From: JBDIVL01 sp039794405
GTDB taxonomy: Bacteria; Planctomycetota; Brocadiia; Brocadiales; Brocadiaceae
Reading direction: 5' to 3'
NCBI GenBank assembly: GCA_039794405.1
Contig: JBDIVL010000021.1
Coordinates: forward strand, 6,500-70,499
DNA: 64,000 nt
In this document: positions 1 to 9,645 of the stretch, piece after piece
Numbering within the stretch: position 1 is the first letter of the stretch
Layout of the letters: each line of letters begins with the position of its first letter
Translations under genes and position numbers: made by a program
Notes under the pieces: generated by a model
The model's input: the letters and a program-made list of their open reading frames with translations, nothing else
Databases searched by the model: none
What the model was told of the DNA's origin: nothing

Positions 1-1
1 T

Positions 2-1726
2 GGCGTAGACCTTCAGAAGTATCCCTTTGTGAAGTTTCAGTTTCAAACGACAGAATTAACGGAACCCGGTGATATTAATCGGGAAAAGCTCTGGGTTGAA
101 TTCAGGGGTAAATGCAGCCAGAAGAGAAATTTTATCATGAGAATGGGTGGCAGCAGGTTCAGGGAAGATGAGGGTTATTGTGTTAACCTGCTCAAGGAAT
201 TAAAAAAAATATACCCCGATAGTAATACCTTTGTACTGGACGATATCGCCATTATTATAGACCCTACAATCGGCAGGTTCGACGACAGGTTGCTTTCCTA
301 CAGTTCAGACACATGGGCTAGTGATAAAGAAACTCAAATATCCATCAAAACCTTACAAATCTTTGGAACAAAGGGAAAAGATCTAGAGGGTATGCTCAAA
401 AAGATGATCGTTCGAGAGGTTGAAGCGCCTCATACCGTATTTGTTAATGATATTACCTGGACATCGGAGGCTATTGCAAATACTGAATTTCAGCATAAGG
501 CCTTCGGCGATGAACAATACCTACGCGCACATTTTAAAGATGACGGATTAAGAGAAGAAGGAATCATAGTAAAGGCTATCTTTAAACAGCCGATTGAGTC
601 ACGTTATATACAGACGGTCGATGTTGACTACTCTATAGAAAATCCAGACGTTCAAGGTATTGCCATAGTTCCGGAATTTGATAGTACTTATAGGTCATCA
701 TCTATTTCCTTCTTGAATTTACAAGAAAAGAATGGACATCTTTCCTGCAATATCCAGGAAAAAATAAAGGATGTCTATCGAGAAGATAAAAATACACCTG
801 CAAAGTTAACTTCATTGATATTTTTCCTGGTAAAGAGACCGGGAATAAGCTGTAAGGAAAATGAACTTACCAATGCTTATACCTTTTCCATAAAGAATAT
901 TAGTTTTACTACAACTACTTCTTCTTCTACTACTATCTATGAACAACTTCTTTCACAACCTCTTCTGGAATTTAACGGCAGAAGATATACCTTAGGAGAC
1001 GGCTTTAAGATAAAGAACAAGAATCTCAAATTATATAATAAAGAGGTGAACGAAATACCTGCAGTAGGGCAAGAACTAACTATGGCAGAATTTGTAAGCC
1101 TTGGCAGGATGCCATTCTACCTGGACGATATAGAAGTTCCTAATGGGGAAGGCAGGCTTACCTTATATCCACCATCGAAATATCTTAAGGTAGAAATGGC
1201 CGAGATAACCAAACAAAATGAAAACATTCACCAAAACACCACTGCACATGAACCTGAGATTACCTTCAAAAAGATCAATCCTACACGATATGTAGTGGAC
1301 GTTAAGGCAGACAGGCCATTCTGGCTGGTTTTTTCAGAGAGTTTTCATGCAGGCTGGAAGGCATATGTAAGACCGTCAACCGTAAATCATGAATCGTCAA
1401 CGATAAAAACCGAGCACTGGTCGGCATTAATAAGTACATGGAAAGACAAAGGGAAAAGGGTGGAACTAACAGAACATCAGATGGTTAATGGTTATGCAAA
1501 TGGATGGTATGTACCTGTGGGACAGAGATCAGAAGTCAGAAGTCAGAAATCAGAAGAGTGGAAAGAAAAGATGCCAGAGGATTTTCAGATTGTGTTAGAA
1601 TACAAACCACAGCGATTGTTTGAAGTCGGAGTGCTAATTTCCGGTATAACATTCGTATCGTGTATAGGATATTTGTGCTGGGGTGGGATTAGGGGTTTGT
1701 TCTCCAAAAGGAACCTAAAAACATGA
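2..1726 (+). CDS. C-terminal part of a large membrane-anchored glycan protein (5' end outside window)
   Basis: The reading frame is open to the left edge of the window, with no stop before the first internal GTG at 29, so this is the 3' part of a longer gene. About 565 residues are visible. They are mostly soluble and end in one hydrophobic segment (about residues 533-555), followed by a short basic tail. The stretch PFWLVFSESFHAGWKAY (about residue 430) resembles the C-terminal beta domain of YfhO-type and arabinofuranosyltransferase-like membrane proteins, where a polytopic N-terminal half would precede it; that half is not visible. Downstream genes also act in surface glycan assembly, which supports the reading. 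An AGAAGTC-type short tandem repeat at about 1525-1558 is translated in frame as RSEVRSQKSEE. The family assignment is tentative. Confidence 0.6.
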   Translation, partial: GVDLQKYPFVKFQFQTTELTEPGDINREKLWVEFRGKCSQKRNFIMRMGGSRFREDEGYCVNLLKELKKIYPDSNTFVLDDIAIIIDPTIGRFDDRLLSYSSDTWASDKETQISIKTLQIFGTKGKDLEGMLKKMIVREVEAPHTVFVNDITWTSEAIANTEFQHKAFGDEQYLRAHFKDDGLREEGIIVKAIFKQPIESRYIQTVDVDYSIENPDVQGIAIVPEFDSTYRSSSISFLNLQEKNGHLSCNIQEKIKDVYREDKNTPAKLTSLIFFLVKRPGISCKENELTNAYTFSIKNISFTTTTSSSTTIYEQLLSQPLLEFNGRRYTLGDGFKIKNKNLKLYNKEVNEIPAVGQELTMAEFVSLGRMPFYLDDIEVPNGEGRLTLYPPSKYLKVEMAEITKQNENIHQNTTAHEPEITFKKINPTRYVVDVKADRPFWLVFSESFHAGWKAYVRPSTVNHESSTIKTEHWSALISTWKDKGKRVELTEHQMVNGYANGWYVPVGQRSEVRSQKSEEWKEKMPEDFQIVLEYKPQRLFEVGVLISGITFVSCIGYLCWGGIRGLFSKRNLKT

Positions 1727-1733
1727 AATGTAC

Positions 1734-1815
1734 AAAACGTTTCGGTTCAATCGTGGACGATTAAACCAACTCTGGGGACACGGACAGACAAAATTTGTCC
1801 ATGCCACCATGCAAG
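1734..1815 (+). repeat. Intergenic element: GGTTCAATC palindrome plus ACGGACA hairpin
   Basis: A CGGTTCAATCGTGGACGATT arm is followed by a GGACACGGACAGAC segment and a GACAAAATTTGTCC hairpin ending in ATGCCACC. Versions of the same pieces recur at 12405-12526, 15679-15796, 17325-17456, 17585-17640 and 30552-30670. A 91-codon open frame running through it (1728-2003) is translated repeat and is not called as a gene. Confidence 0.7.
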
Positions 1816-2018
1816 GCCGCATACAGAAAATAAAATCCTATGCGATCAAGTTAGATCTCTTAACAAAAGGGGATTTAGAGGGGTTCCTGACTTTTTACAA
1901 CCCCCTTTGGTCCCTCTTAAGTAGAGACCAAAATCTTGCGTCTCTATTGAGGATTTTATACCTTATACAACCCGGGAAACCCCATAAAGAGTGGGAACAT
2001 TAGGAAAGAAAGTTCGCA

Positions 2019-2525
2019 ATGTTGACCTCATTGAATTATCTTATAAAAATTATCAAAGAAAATCTGATACGATTGAAGGATACAGCAACTCATTTTATCA
2101 AAAAGTGTACACATTCCAGGGCATGGCCATGGTGCTGGTATCCTTTCTGGACATTTATGCTTGCAATTTCTCTCTTGAGTGGATTCAAGAAATCGGCAAA
2201 GGGATTACCGGATACGGCTTATATTATAATTATGGTTATTATTGTATCTCTTATGAGAAGAATCAGGCCACATTTAATCCAGAAGTGGCCTTATTTTCAT
2301 GAAAAACCCTCGGCGCCCTATATTATGCTTTTTATGATCTTGCTGCTTTCCTGCGCCTTTCTCCTCATCATCAAACTGGAACCCGTGGCAGAGCAGATTG
2401 CTAACATCGCATATTTCTTACTTGTCATCGGTGTGGGGATAGAGTTTTACCAATTGATGAAAGAGGGAAAAAATAAAAAAGAAGGATCAACAGAAAGACA
2501 GATTACAGAAAATCAAGAGTGGTAG
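2019..2525 (+). CDS. Small polytopic membrane protein of unknown function
   Basis: This 168-residue protein has about four hydrophobic helices (about residues 43-56, 67-80, 100-120 and 126-143) separated by short basic stretches. It ends in a charged tail, EGKNKKEGSTERQ. The ATG is preceded by AGGAAAG about ten bases upstream, a fair ribosome binding site. I recognise no family. It lies between the truncated membrane glycan protein and the DUF2079 gene on the same strand, so a helper role in the same membrane pathway is possible but only by position. Its stop codon sits inside the perfect palindrome at 2522-2549, so that element may form its 3' end and act as a terminator. Confidence 0.55.
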   Translation: MLTSLNYLIKIIKENLIRLKDTATHFIKKCTHSRAWPWCWYPFWTFMLAISLLSGFKKSAKGLPDTAYIIIMVIIVSLMRRIRPHLIQKWPYFHEKPSAPYIMLFMILLLSCAFLLIIKLEPVAEQIANIAYFLLVIGVGIEFYQLMKEGKNKKEGSTERQITENQEW

Positions 2526-2549
2526 GGACACGGAGCTCCGTGTCCCTAC
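2522..2549. repeat. Perfect 28-bp palindrome with GTAGGG...CCCTAC ends
   Basis: The left arm GTAGGGACACGGAG is followed directly by its exact reverse complement. It overlaps the stop codon of the upstream small membrane gene. It belongs to the GTAGGG-ended palindrome family also seen at 13739-13767, 39629-39653, 61950-61977 and 63807-63838. Confidence 0.85.
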
Positions 2550-2687
2550 GATGCTCCTGGTTTGAATTCCCTAAAACTAAATTAGGCCTTCAGCTACTTT
2601 TTCCACAATGTTTTTGGCTCAACCAGTGATTAAACCAACGAGAAATGAAAGAAGCTCTTTAAATCCCTCTTTAATAACGGAAGAACA

Positions 2688-4469
2688 ATGACCCTAAATA
2701 TCTTATTTAAATATTTTTCATTTCTTCCTGTACTGGCACTTTGCCTCTTTTTTTCATATTCAAAATATTCCCCCATAAAAGGAAAACTTTTCCACCTCAA
2801 TAATGATTTTGACCATACCACAAGTAAAAAATTTTTCTGGATAGTTACCGGGGCTTACCTATGTATCTTTGGATCCATGTCCTGTTTACGCTATATATCG
2901 CTTCATAGTACCATTGCTGACTTAGGTTTCTATGAGAACAGGATATGGCAAATAGCACATAATTACCGGTTCGAACACCTTATTAACGGACATTTCTCTC
3001 CAATCCTTTTCATACATGCCATCATCTACCGGTTTATTCCATCAACACTCACCCTCTTAATTTTACAAACCGTTACCATTACCCTTGCATCGGTTCCATT
3101 ATATTATTTAGCCATTCGTCATTTAAAAAATAATAAATTAGCGCTTTTGGTCGTAGCTATATTTTTTCTATTTACTGCTGTAGAATATAATAATCTCTTT
3201 GACTTTCACCCGGACCATGTATTTATCGTATTAATACTCTCCTGTTTCTATTTCTTGGAAACGGGCAAGAAAGGATGGTTCGTTGTTGCTGCAGTATTGT
3301 CCTCATTAGTAAAAGAACCCTTCTTATTTGCAGTAGCAGGCTTAGGTATCTATACAATAGTACGATACAGGTGGTATAAAACAGGATTATGTATATCGAT
3401 ATTCAGTATGGCATTGTTTTTTATTCATGCAAAAATTGTATTACCACATTATTATGGTGGAATAAATCCTGTGATTCAATTACAGGAAGGAAGTTATTCA
3501 TACCTTGGCAGTAGTTTTTCCAGCATACTAAAAACATTGTTCTGGCATCCTCTGTCTGTTATCAAGGAACTCATTAACCTGAAGAAATTTTTGTTTATCT
3601 ATGTATTATTTGTTCCTTTGTTACTTATACCTTTACTCAGTCCGGCGACTCTTGTTTTGACTCTGCCTTCTTTTGCCATCCAGCTTCTATCAACATGTCC
3701 ACTCCATTACGCTATTAATAATCAGTATTCGGCATCTATGATACCTTTCATCTTTGTATCGTTTATTTATGGATTAAAAAGATTTGTATATACGAAAAAT
3801 GGCAATTCCAACCCCGCACAATACCAAATAGAGAACATCCCAACATCTATTTCATACAAAGAAGGAAATCAGAAAGATTTTCATTTTGCCACCCCTTCGT
3901 CCCCTCCTTACGAAGAAGGGGAAAGGGTGGAAGTCATTAAATCGAAAAACATTCTAAATAATATCGGACCAATAAATTCCCAACCTCAAAATATGTTACG
4001 TATAAAAAGGCTGGAGGCTGTTGCCGTTAGCGTGTTGTTTGTGTCATTTTATTTCAATATTATGACAGGAGCTTCTCCTCTTTCTTATTCGTTTTGGAAC
4101 TGTAAGAACCCGATGAATCCTTATTCCTTTAAAAATTACATGCCGTCCGGACGTGACAGGATATTGAGTAATACAATTCATTCAATTCCGGAAGGAACAT
4201 CCGTCTGTGTACAAAATTCTGTATACATGAGCCATTTGGCGAAAAGAAATATACTATGTATTTTCCCTTATGAGTATGAGAAGTGTGATTATATTGTAGT
4301 TGATGAAAAACGATTGAAATACGTTGGAGATCACATAGATAATGAAAAATACGACACCCTGCTTAAGGAAATTCACAACACACACACGGCTGTTTCTCAA
4401 GATGATGGGATATATCTTTTCGGGAAAAGGGTTCTATTCCCACTAACTCCCGATAGCCGTGAATTTTAA
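2688..4469 (+). CDS. DUF2079-family polytopic membrane protein
   Basis: This 593-residue protein has about ten or more hydrophobic helices. The N-terminal third contains a DLGFYENRIW segment and later FDFHPDHVF, which match my memory of the DUF2079 family of predicted membrane proteins, relatives of GT-C glycosyltransferases. The acidic/histidine loop after the first helices is where GT-C enzymes carry catalytic residues, so a lipid-linked sugar transferase role is a reasonable inference. A non-conserved insert near residues 400-420 (PSSPPYEEGERVE) is encoded by a palindromic CT-rich repeat at about 3889-3935, resembling the intergenic repeats. It precedes a Wzx-like flippase by 125 bp on the same strand. 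Confidence 0.75.
   Translation: MTLNILFKYFSFLPVLALCLFFSYSKYSPIKGKLFHLNNDFDHTTSKKFFWIVTGAYLCIFGSMSCLRYISLHSTIADLGFYENRIWQIAHNYRFEHLINGHFSPILFIHAIIYRFIPSTLTLLILQTVTITLASVPLYYLAIRHLKNNKLALLVVAIFFLFTAVEYNNLFDFHPDHVFIVLILSCFYFLETGKKGWFVVAAVLSSLVKEPFLFAVAGLGIYTIVRYRWYKTGLCISIFSMALFFIHAKIVLPHYYGGINPVIQLQEGSYSYLGSSFSSILKTLFWHPLSVIKELINLKKFLFIYVLFVPLLLIPLLSPATLVLTLPSFAIQLLSTCPLHYAINNQYSASMIPFIFVSFIYGLKRFVYTKNGNSNPAQYQIENIPTSISYKEGNQKDFHFATPSSPPYEEGERVEVIKSKNILNNIGPINSQPQNMLRIKRLEAVAVSVLFVSFYFNIMTGASPLSYSFWNCKNPMNPYSFKNYMPSGRDRILSNTIHSIPEGTSVCVQNSVYMSHLAKRNILCIFPYEYEKCDYIVVDEKRLKYVGDHIDNEKYDTLLKEIHNTHTAVSQDDGIYLFGKRVLFPLTPDSREF
3889..3935. repeat. Palindromic repeat translated in frame inside the DUF2079 gene
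   Basis: CCACCCCTTCGTCCCCTCC is followed by GAAGAAGGGGAAAGGGTGG, two partly complementary arms. The same arrangement of CCCCTCC and GGGAGGGG arms is common between genes (6475-6555, 9165-9215, 11405-11480). The insertion keeps the reading frame. Confidence 0.55.
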
Positions 4470-4594
4470 CTAAACCTTTATGAGCCAAAAGTCTCATAGA
4501 GATGTTATAGAACTATCAACACTGCCATTTCCGTAAATTACTTTTTGGACGATCCCAACAAAAGAAAGTTATTTGTGCAAAGTTATCAAAACAA

Positions 4595-6064
4595 ATGGAC
4601 ACCAATAGTAAAACAAGGGTAATACAAAATACCCTGTTCATCCTTATTGCGCAGGTAACAAACATTCTTCTTCAGATGGTTTACCTCGTCGCTGCAGCGC
4701 GATATCTTGGGAATATACAATTCGGGAAATTGTCATTTGCCATGGCCTTTACTCAAATGTTCCTCCCTGTCACAGATCTTGGGCTGTTTAATTACGTTGT
4801 CAGAGAAACTTCTCAAAAAAAGGAAGAAGTTCAGCGTTATTTTTCAAATCTTTTTGCACTGAAATTTTTTTTGGGATTCTGCGTTTTATTCATCATTACC
4901 TCCATAATAGTAATCCTCGGTTACCCTGCCGATACAATAATTGCCACACACCTCCTGGGTTTAGGCCTCTGCTTATTCTCTTTAAATACCACGTTTCATG
5001 CTATTTTTCAGTCTCACGAAAGATTAAAATACATCAGTATCACCATGATGATATATTTTGCTGCAAATGTATCGCTCAGTATTATTGCTCTGCTTACAGG
5101 TAGAAATATTATTACCCTGGCGTGTATAAATTGTATTGCAGGCAGTATTGTGTTCATCACGAATACCATTATCCTTTGTAAATATTTTTTCATTCCTAAA
5201 ATAACCTTTGATATCCCATTCTGTAAAGAAATGCTGCTTTATTCACTCCCTATTGGGATTGGGGCTATAAGCTGGTCATTTTATAACAGAATTGACACGA
5301 CATTACTATCTATCATGAAAGGCGATATTTCTGTGGGAGAATATACAGCAGCCTACCGTCTGACAAATACCATGACTTTTATACCAAGCGCCTATTTAAG
5401 CGCAATGTTCCCCGTTATGGTGAGGCAATATCATGGTGAGTCTACCCCTCTCCTGAATGCCTTATGTCAGAAAAGCTGCAGGTTGATGCTTATTATCGCA
5501 TTCCCCATCGCCCTCGTTTTCAGTTTATCTGCACCTTCAATCATCGAATTTTTGTATGGGAAGTCCTATATTAATGCAACGGCTCCATTACGGATACTCT
5601 CCTGTACCACTCTATTTACCTTTGTCAACCACGTCTTTAGTTATGTATTAATATCAACTTTTAAAACAAGTAAGGAATACACCTTATATGCTGTGTTGGG
5701 CCTTATCCTTAACGTTATGTGCAATTGTCTTCTCATTCCTATATTTGATTTGAACGGTGCGGCTGTAAGTACAGTAATTACAGAGGTATTTATCCTCATG
5801 GTGTATTATAGAAGTATTATGATGAAAGGATTTTACATCCCTCTTCCTCAATTGGCACTCAAACCGTTCCTTGCTTCTCTCCCTGTAATCTGGATTATAT
5901 ATACTTTTAACATAAAGAATATCTTTGTTATTACTTCATTATCCCTGGTAATATATTGCTCGGTACTTATTATGATCAAAGGAATTCAGCAAAATGAGTT
6001 AAAAGAAATCATAAATATTCTCAAAGATTTTACCCTATCGAAGATCGTGAAGAGAAAAACTTAA
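4595..6064 (+). CDS. Wzx-like polysaccharide flippase (MOP superfamily)
   Basis: This 489-residue, highly hydrophobic protein has about 12-14 helices over its whole length. The N-terminal pattern (RVIQNTLFILIAQVTNILLQ followed by AARYLGNIQFGKLSFA) is typical of polysaccharide-biosynthesis members of the MOP/MATE superfamily, which flip undecaprenyl-linked oligosaccharide repeat units to the periplasm. The length is usual for the family. It sits downstream of the DUF2079 protein and upstream of two GT4 glycosyltransferases, the ordinary setting of a Wzx in an exopolysaccharide or O-antigen cluster. No strong Shine-Dalgarno sequence precedes the ATG. The substrate cannot be told from sequence. 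Confidence 0.85.
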   Translation: MDTNSKTRVIQNTLFILIAQVTNILLQMVYLVAAARYLGNIQFGKLSFAMAFTQMFLPVTDLGLFNYVVRETSQKKEEVQRYFSNLFALKFFLGFCVLFIITSIIVILGYPADTIIATHLLGLGLCLFSLNTTFHAIFQSHERLKYISITMMIYFAANVSLSIIALLTGRNIITLACINCIAGSIVFITNTIILCKYFFIPKITFDIPFCKEMLLYSLPIGIGAISWSFYNRIDTTLLSIMKGDISVGEYTAAYRLTNTMTFIPSAYLSAMFPVMVRQYHGESTPLLNALCQKSCRLMLIIAFPIALVFSLSAPSIIEFLYGKSYINATAPLRILSCTTLFTFVNHVFSYVLISTFKTSKEYTLYAVLGLILNVMCNCLLIPIFDLNGAAVSTVITEVFILMVYYRSIMMKGFYIPLPQLALKPFLASLPVIWIIYTFNIKNIFVITSLSLVIYCSVLIMIKGIQQNELKEIINILKDFTLSKIVKRKT

Positions 6065-6661
6065 GTTCACGTATAAAAATTTTAATGCTCTCATGCAAGG
6101 GCGAACCTTGTGTTCACCCAAATGGGAAATAGAAACAAACATTTAAATTGTACAGGACAAGGAGGAACTTGAGAAATTCCCCCTTAATAAACTTATCCTT
6201 ACTCACATTTTTTTCAGCCCTGTGAGAGCTGCTGTTAGTAGGCAGGCAATTTATTGCCTGTTCTCGATCAAGTTAAGTTGCCTTTGGCAGCAACTTTTAT
6301 GTAGACAACAAAGCTGGCCAAAAACAACCCCATGCCCCCTTTATTAAGGGGGATTTCCTCAAGTCCCCCTTAGTAAAGGGGGATTTAGGGAGTTGTCTGG
6401 TACGATTTGACAAACTTTGAAATTCCTATGCATTAAATTAGGCCTTCGACAACTTAAAACGTAAATTTTCCCTCCCTTGATGGGAGGGACTAAGGGAGGG
6501 TGATTAGCTTGCTTTTACACCCCCACCTAACCTCCCCCATCAAGGGGGAGGAAAATTAACAATTTGAATTTCCTAAACGTTAAATTAATTATGTAAGTCC
6601 TATAGGGACGATAGAAACAGGGTTCGTTACCCTTTGACGTACCTGTCTTTTATAAGGATTA
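6065..6661. repeat. 597-bp gene-free gap filled with palindromic repeats
   Basis: No gene is seen. In order it holds: a degenerate third copy of the kds-flanking repeat (about 6090-6165, AAGGGCGAACCTTGTGTTC); paired CCCCCTTTATTAAGGGGG and CCCCCTTAGTAAAGGGGG hairpins (about 6332-6385); and an element with CCTCCCTTGATGGGAGGG and CCTCCCCCATCAAGGGGGAG arms (about 6470-6555). An AAGGA ribosome binding site at 6654-6658 belongs to the next gene. Confidence 0.7.
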
Positions 6662-6667
6662 ATGTCC

Positions 6668-7867
6668 ATGCGTATTGGTATTGATATTCGACCACTTCAA
6701 AAGGCATCTGGATACAGAGGAATTGGCTCGTATATCCGTAATCTTATTGAAGGATTATCTTCTCTTGATCACGAAAATGAATATATTCTTTATTCTTTAC
6801 AAAATAAAGAGTCATCAAATTTAAAAGCATGCCCTTCTCATCCCCATGAAGATAGGCAAAAAAAATGGATAACACACCCTTTATACAGACCGAAAAGACC
6901 GGAGAGATTGCACTGGCTTTGGGACAGGTTGTTTTTACATATGGTCCTGCTTGGTAGTAATATTGATCTATTTCATGCCAATGAGATAACGAGCTGGCCG
7001 TCCCGTTCTTTCAAAAAGAAATATAAACTGGTCATTACTATACATGATATGATTCCTTTTATTTTCTGGGATAATTACAAAGATACACATCCTTTTGACT
7101 ACCGTATTGCACTTATCCAGGGACTTAAAAGGCTCAACAGGGCGGATATGATCATCTCTCCATCCGAGGCAACAAAAAAGGATATCTTAAAATACGGAAA
7201 ATGCTCCGATAATCACATTAAGGTTATTTATGAAGGAGTGCGGCAGGATCTTCTTCCGTTGGATAAACTGGAGTCCAGGAAAAAGATAGAACAAGAATAT
7301 GGCATCAAAGGCAACTACATCCTATATCTCGGTGGTGCAGATTTTAGGAAAAATATTTATAATCTCTTACTTAGTTTTAGTAAAGCCTTAAAAAAATATC
7401 GTCTTCCACATTCCCTCGTACTGGCTGGAGAAGTATTTGAAAGGACCTCTTTAAATGAGGTAAAGACCATTTTTGAATTTATAAGGGAGCTCTACTTGGA
7501 AAAACATATGAAAATACTTGGTTTTATTCCAAAACAACATATTAATTATTTGTACAGTGGCGCCGATCTCTTTATCATGCCTTCACTTTATGAGGGGTTC
7601 GGTTTGCCTGTTCTAGAGGCCATGGCCTGTGGAACGCCTGTTATTACCTCTCATATATCATCTCTTCCAGAGATCGCAGGAAATGCTGCCTTTCTCATAG
7701 ATCCTCATGACGTGGATGCAATAACGGATGCAATCGATAAAGTCCTAACAGATACCACACTCAATAACGGTCTGGTTCAAAATGGATTACAAAGGGCAAA
7801 ACTGTTTACCTGGGAAAAGACAGCAAGAGAGACATTAGCTGTCTATAAAAATCTTGCTTCACAATAG
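6668..7867 (+). CDS. GT4-family glycosyltransferase
   Basis: This protein of about 399 residues has the two-Rossmann GT-B layout. The N-terminal domain opens with MRIGIDIRPLQ and a GYRGIGSY loop. The C-terminal domain starts near YILYLGGADFRKN, and the donor-binding motif EGFGLPVLEAMACGTP lies at about residues 309-324, with the E-x7-E pair of retaining GT4 enzymes. It should transfer a sugar from a nucleotide donor on the cytoplasmic face. I chose the ATG at 6668 over the one six bases upstream because the AAGGA at 6654-6658 is then nine bases away. The next glycosyltransferase follows after 11 bp, so the two are probably co-transcribed. Donor and acceptor are unknown. Confidence 0.88.
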   Translation: MRIGIDIRPLQKASGYRGIGSYIRNLIEGLSSLDHENEYILYSLQNKESSNLKACPSHPHEDRQKKWITHPLYRPKRPERLHWLWDRLFLHMVLLGSNIDLFHANEITSWPSRSFKKKYKLVITIHDMIPFIFWDNYKDTHPFDYRIALIQGLKRLNRADMIISPSEATKKDILKYGKCSDNHIKVIYEGVRQDLLPLDKLESRKKIEQEYGIKGNYILYLGGADFRKNIYNLLLSFSKALKKYRLPHSLVLAGEVFERTSLNEVKTIFEFIRELYLEKHMKILGFIPKQHINYLYSGADLFIMPSLYEGFGLPVLEAMACGTPVITSHISSLPEIAGNAAFLIDPHDVDAITDAIDKVLTDTTLNNGLVQNGLQRAKLFTWEKTARETLAVYKNLASQ

Positions 7868-7878
7868 GAGTTAAACAC

Positions 7879-9006
7879 TTGAAGATAGGGATAGATTGCC
7901 GCTGCCTGGAAGGAGAAAAAACAGGTGTTGGCGTTTATTTATCAAATTTAATGCAGCATATCCTCGAATCAGCAAATCAACCTATGTGTTTTATCTGTTA
8001 TTTTTGGGGAAAACCCCCTTCACTCCCATGGATGAAGGGTCCGAGAATTAAAAAACGGATAATTAAACCCATCGTACAGAATAATTTCTTCTGGAGTACC
8101 TTCCAACTCCCCTTCTATCTTGCAAAGGACAAGGTTGATATCCTCCATGCCCCATCTTACACGACACCCTTCATCAAGACCAGAAAAACGATTGTTACGA
8201 TTCATGATATCAGCTATGCGGTGAACCCTGCATGGTATTCATATAAGTCGGACATTATCCGGAGGCGCTATTATTACCAATCTGCAAAAAGCGCTGATAT
8301 TATCCTCACCGTATCAGAGTTCTCAAAGAATGAGATTATAAAGTATTATCAGATAAACCCTGAAAAAGTGATCGTTACATATCATGGACTAGACAAGAAA
8401 TTTTTACAGAATCTCGATGATAATACTGTCCAGAACATCCTAAAAAAATACCATATCGATGGCGACTATGTCCTTTATGTTGGTAGCATCCATCCCCGCC
8501 GTAATATCGAGCGGTTAATAGAAGCTTTTATAAAATTGAAGAACGAATATGAGCGCTTTCATACATTAAAGCTGGTTCTGACTGGCAAGGATGAAGGCTC
8601 ATTAAAAAAATTGCTCCTGTTATATGGCAAAAGAAATGATCTTATATTTACCGGCTACGTACCGGAAGAAGATATAATTCTTTTCTATAAAAGAGCAAAA
8701 TGTTTTACATTTCTGTCGTTTTACGAGGGATTTGGTTTTCCCATCCTTGAGTCAATGGCTTCTGGTATACCTACATTAATATCCGACATTCAGGTTTTTA
8801 GAGAAATATTTAAAGATAATAGTCTCTTAGTAGATCCTTACGATGTGGATAAAATAAAAAATTGTCTATTTAGAATACTTACCGATGAGTATTTGCGAAA
8901 TACCTTATCCCGTAAGAGCAAAGAATATGCCACCTCATTTTTATGGAAAACAACAGCAAAAAAAACACTCGATGCCTATAAAGATCTCTTATATTTGTAT
9001 CATTAG
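7879..9006 (+). CDS. GT4-family glycosyltransferase, TTG start
   Basis: This 375-residue GT-B enzyme is paralogous in layout to its upstream neighbour. It has the N-terminal KIGIDCRCLEGEKTGVGVY, an interdomain segment YVLYVGSIHPRRNIERLIEA, and a donor motif EGFGFPILESMASGIP at about residues 282-297. It starts with TTG, because the TAGGAG ribosome binding site (7865-7870) overlaps the stop codon of the previous gene and is spaced eight bases from the TTG, with no suitable ATG nearby. Overlap of stop and ribosome site suggests translational coupling. It probably adds the next sugar in the same oligosaccharide. Confidence 0.88.
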   Translation: MKIGIDCRCLEGEKTGVGVYLSNLMQHILESANQPMCFICYFWGKPPSLPWMKGPRIKKRIIKPIVQNNFFWSTFQLPFYLAKDKVDILHAPSYTTPFIKTRKTIVTIHDISYAVNPAWYSYKSDIIRRRYYYQSAKSADIILTVSEFSKNEIIKYYQINPEKVIVTYHGLDKKFLQNLDDNTVQNILKKYHIDGDYVLYVGSIHPRRNIERLIEAFIKLKNEYERFHTLKLVLTGKDEGSLKKLLLLYGKRNDLIFTGYVPEEDIILFYKRAKCFTFLSFYEGFGFPILESMASGIPTLISDIQVFREIFKDNSLLVDPYDVDKIKNCLFRILTDEYLRNTLSRKSKEYATSFLWKTTAKKTLDAYKDLLYLYH

Positions 9007-9645
9007 TTCGTTATTTTAAAATGGGTTATGTTTTAGATGAAGAATACACGATGCATGACAGCTTTTTACTTTTATTCTGTCTCTTGCTTTTATTGGTCTT
9101 AGAGACTGTCTGAAAAGGCAAGAATTGCTATTCCGATGGAACAAAACCGAATGGGGAATCAACCCCTTTTCCCCCTCCGGAGGGGAAAAAGGGGGAGGAT
9201 TCGGGCAGAACAAGTTCACCAAAGAGATAGATTTCATGCAGAAAATTATCTTTTCAGATAGTCTCTTAGGCTCCGTCTCACTAGTCTTTACCCAGGCCTC
9301 TAACCCCAAACCACATACTTCTCATGACAACTCATACTCCCACCACTGCCTATTGCCTCTTACCTATTGCTTATTTACAATTGGTTCTCTATAATAGCAA
9401 TACTAACGAGGTGAGGCCTCAGACCGGTAAAAGGGATTGAGACCACAAAGTTCGGTAGATGGGTTAAATACTCATTCACCCATTCACCCGTCTACTAACT
9501 TTATAATCTGTAGTTCCCGTAGTTTCTTCTAAAACTTGACTCATTTGTGAAGATACATCGCATAGAAAGCATTTAAAGATTTTCCTCAGAGGTTTATCTT
9601 TACCAACAAGTCGAGTAGCTTTCAACAATTATTAAGGAACTAACC
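9007..9645. repeat. 639-bp repeat-rich gap upstream of the manC-like gene
   Basis: No gene is seen; open frames here cross repeats. A GTCTGAAAAGGCAAGAATTG piece (9107 on) recurs in variant form at 15550 and, inverted, at 26915-26965. A CCCCTTTTCCCCCTCC/GGAGGGGAAAAAGGGGG palindrome lies at 9161-9205. An element starts with GCGAGG-type GAGGTGAGGCCTCAGACC at 9407 and ends with AAAACTTGACTCATTTGTGA at 9531-9550; its relatives are at 19250-19575, 48055-48137 and 59092-59236. AAGGA at 9634-9638 serves the next gene. Confidence 0.65.

Noticed and set aside
1728..2003. 91-codon forward frame
   Set aside because: It is translation of the GGTTCAATC/ACGGACA repeat and a CCCCTTT hairpin; it has no ribosome site.
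6065..6661. Possible rRNA or tRNA gene in the structured gap
   Set aside because: Hairpins are G/C-run palindromes; no cloverleaf, no conserved TTCGANTC arm pattern was found here or elsewhere in the window.
9016..9394. Open frames on both strands in the gap after the second glycosyltransferase
   Set aside because: They follow CCCCTCC palindromes and other repeats; composition is unlike the flanking genes and no ribosome site is present.
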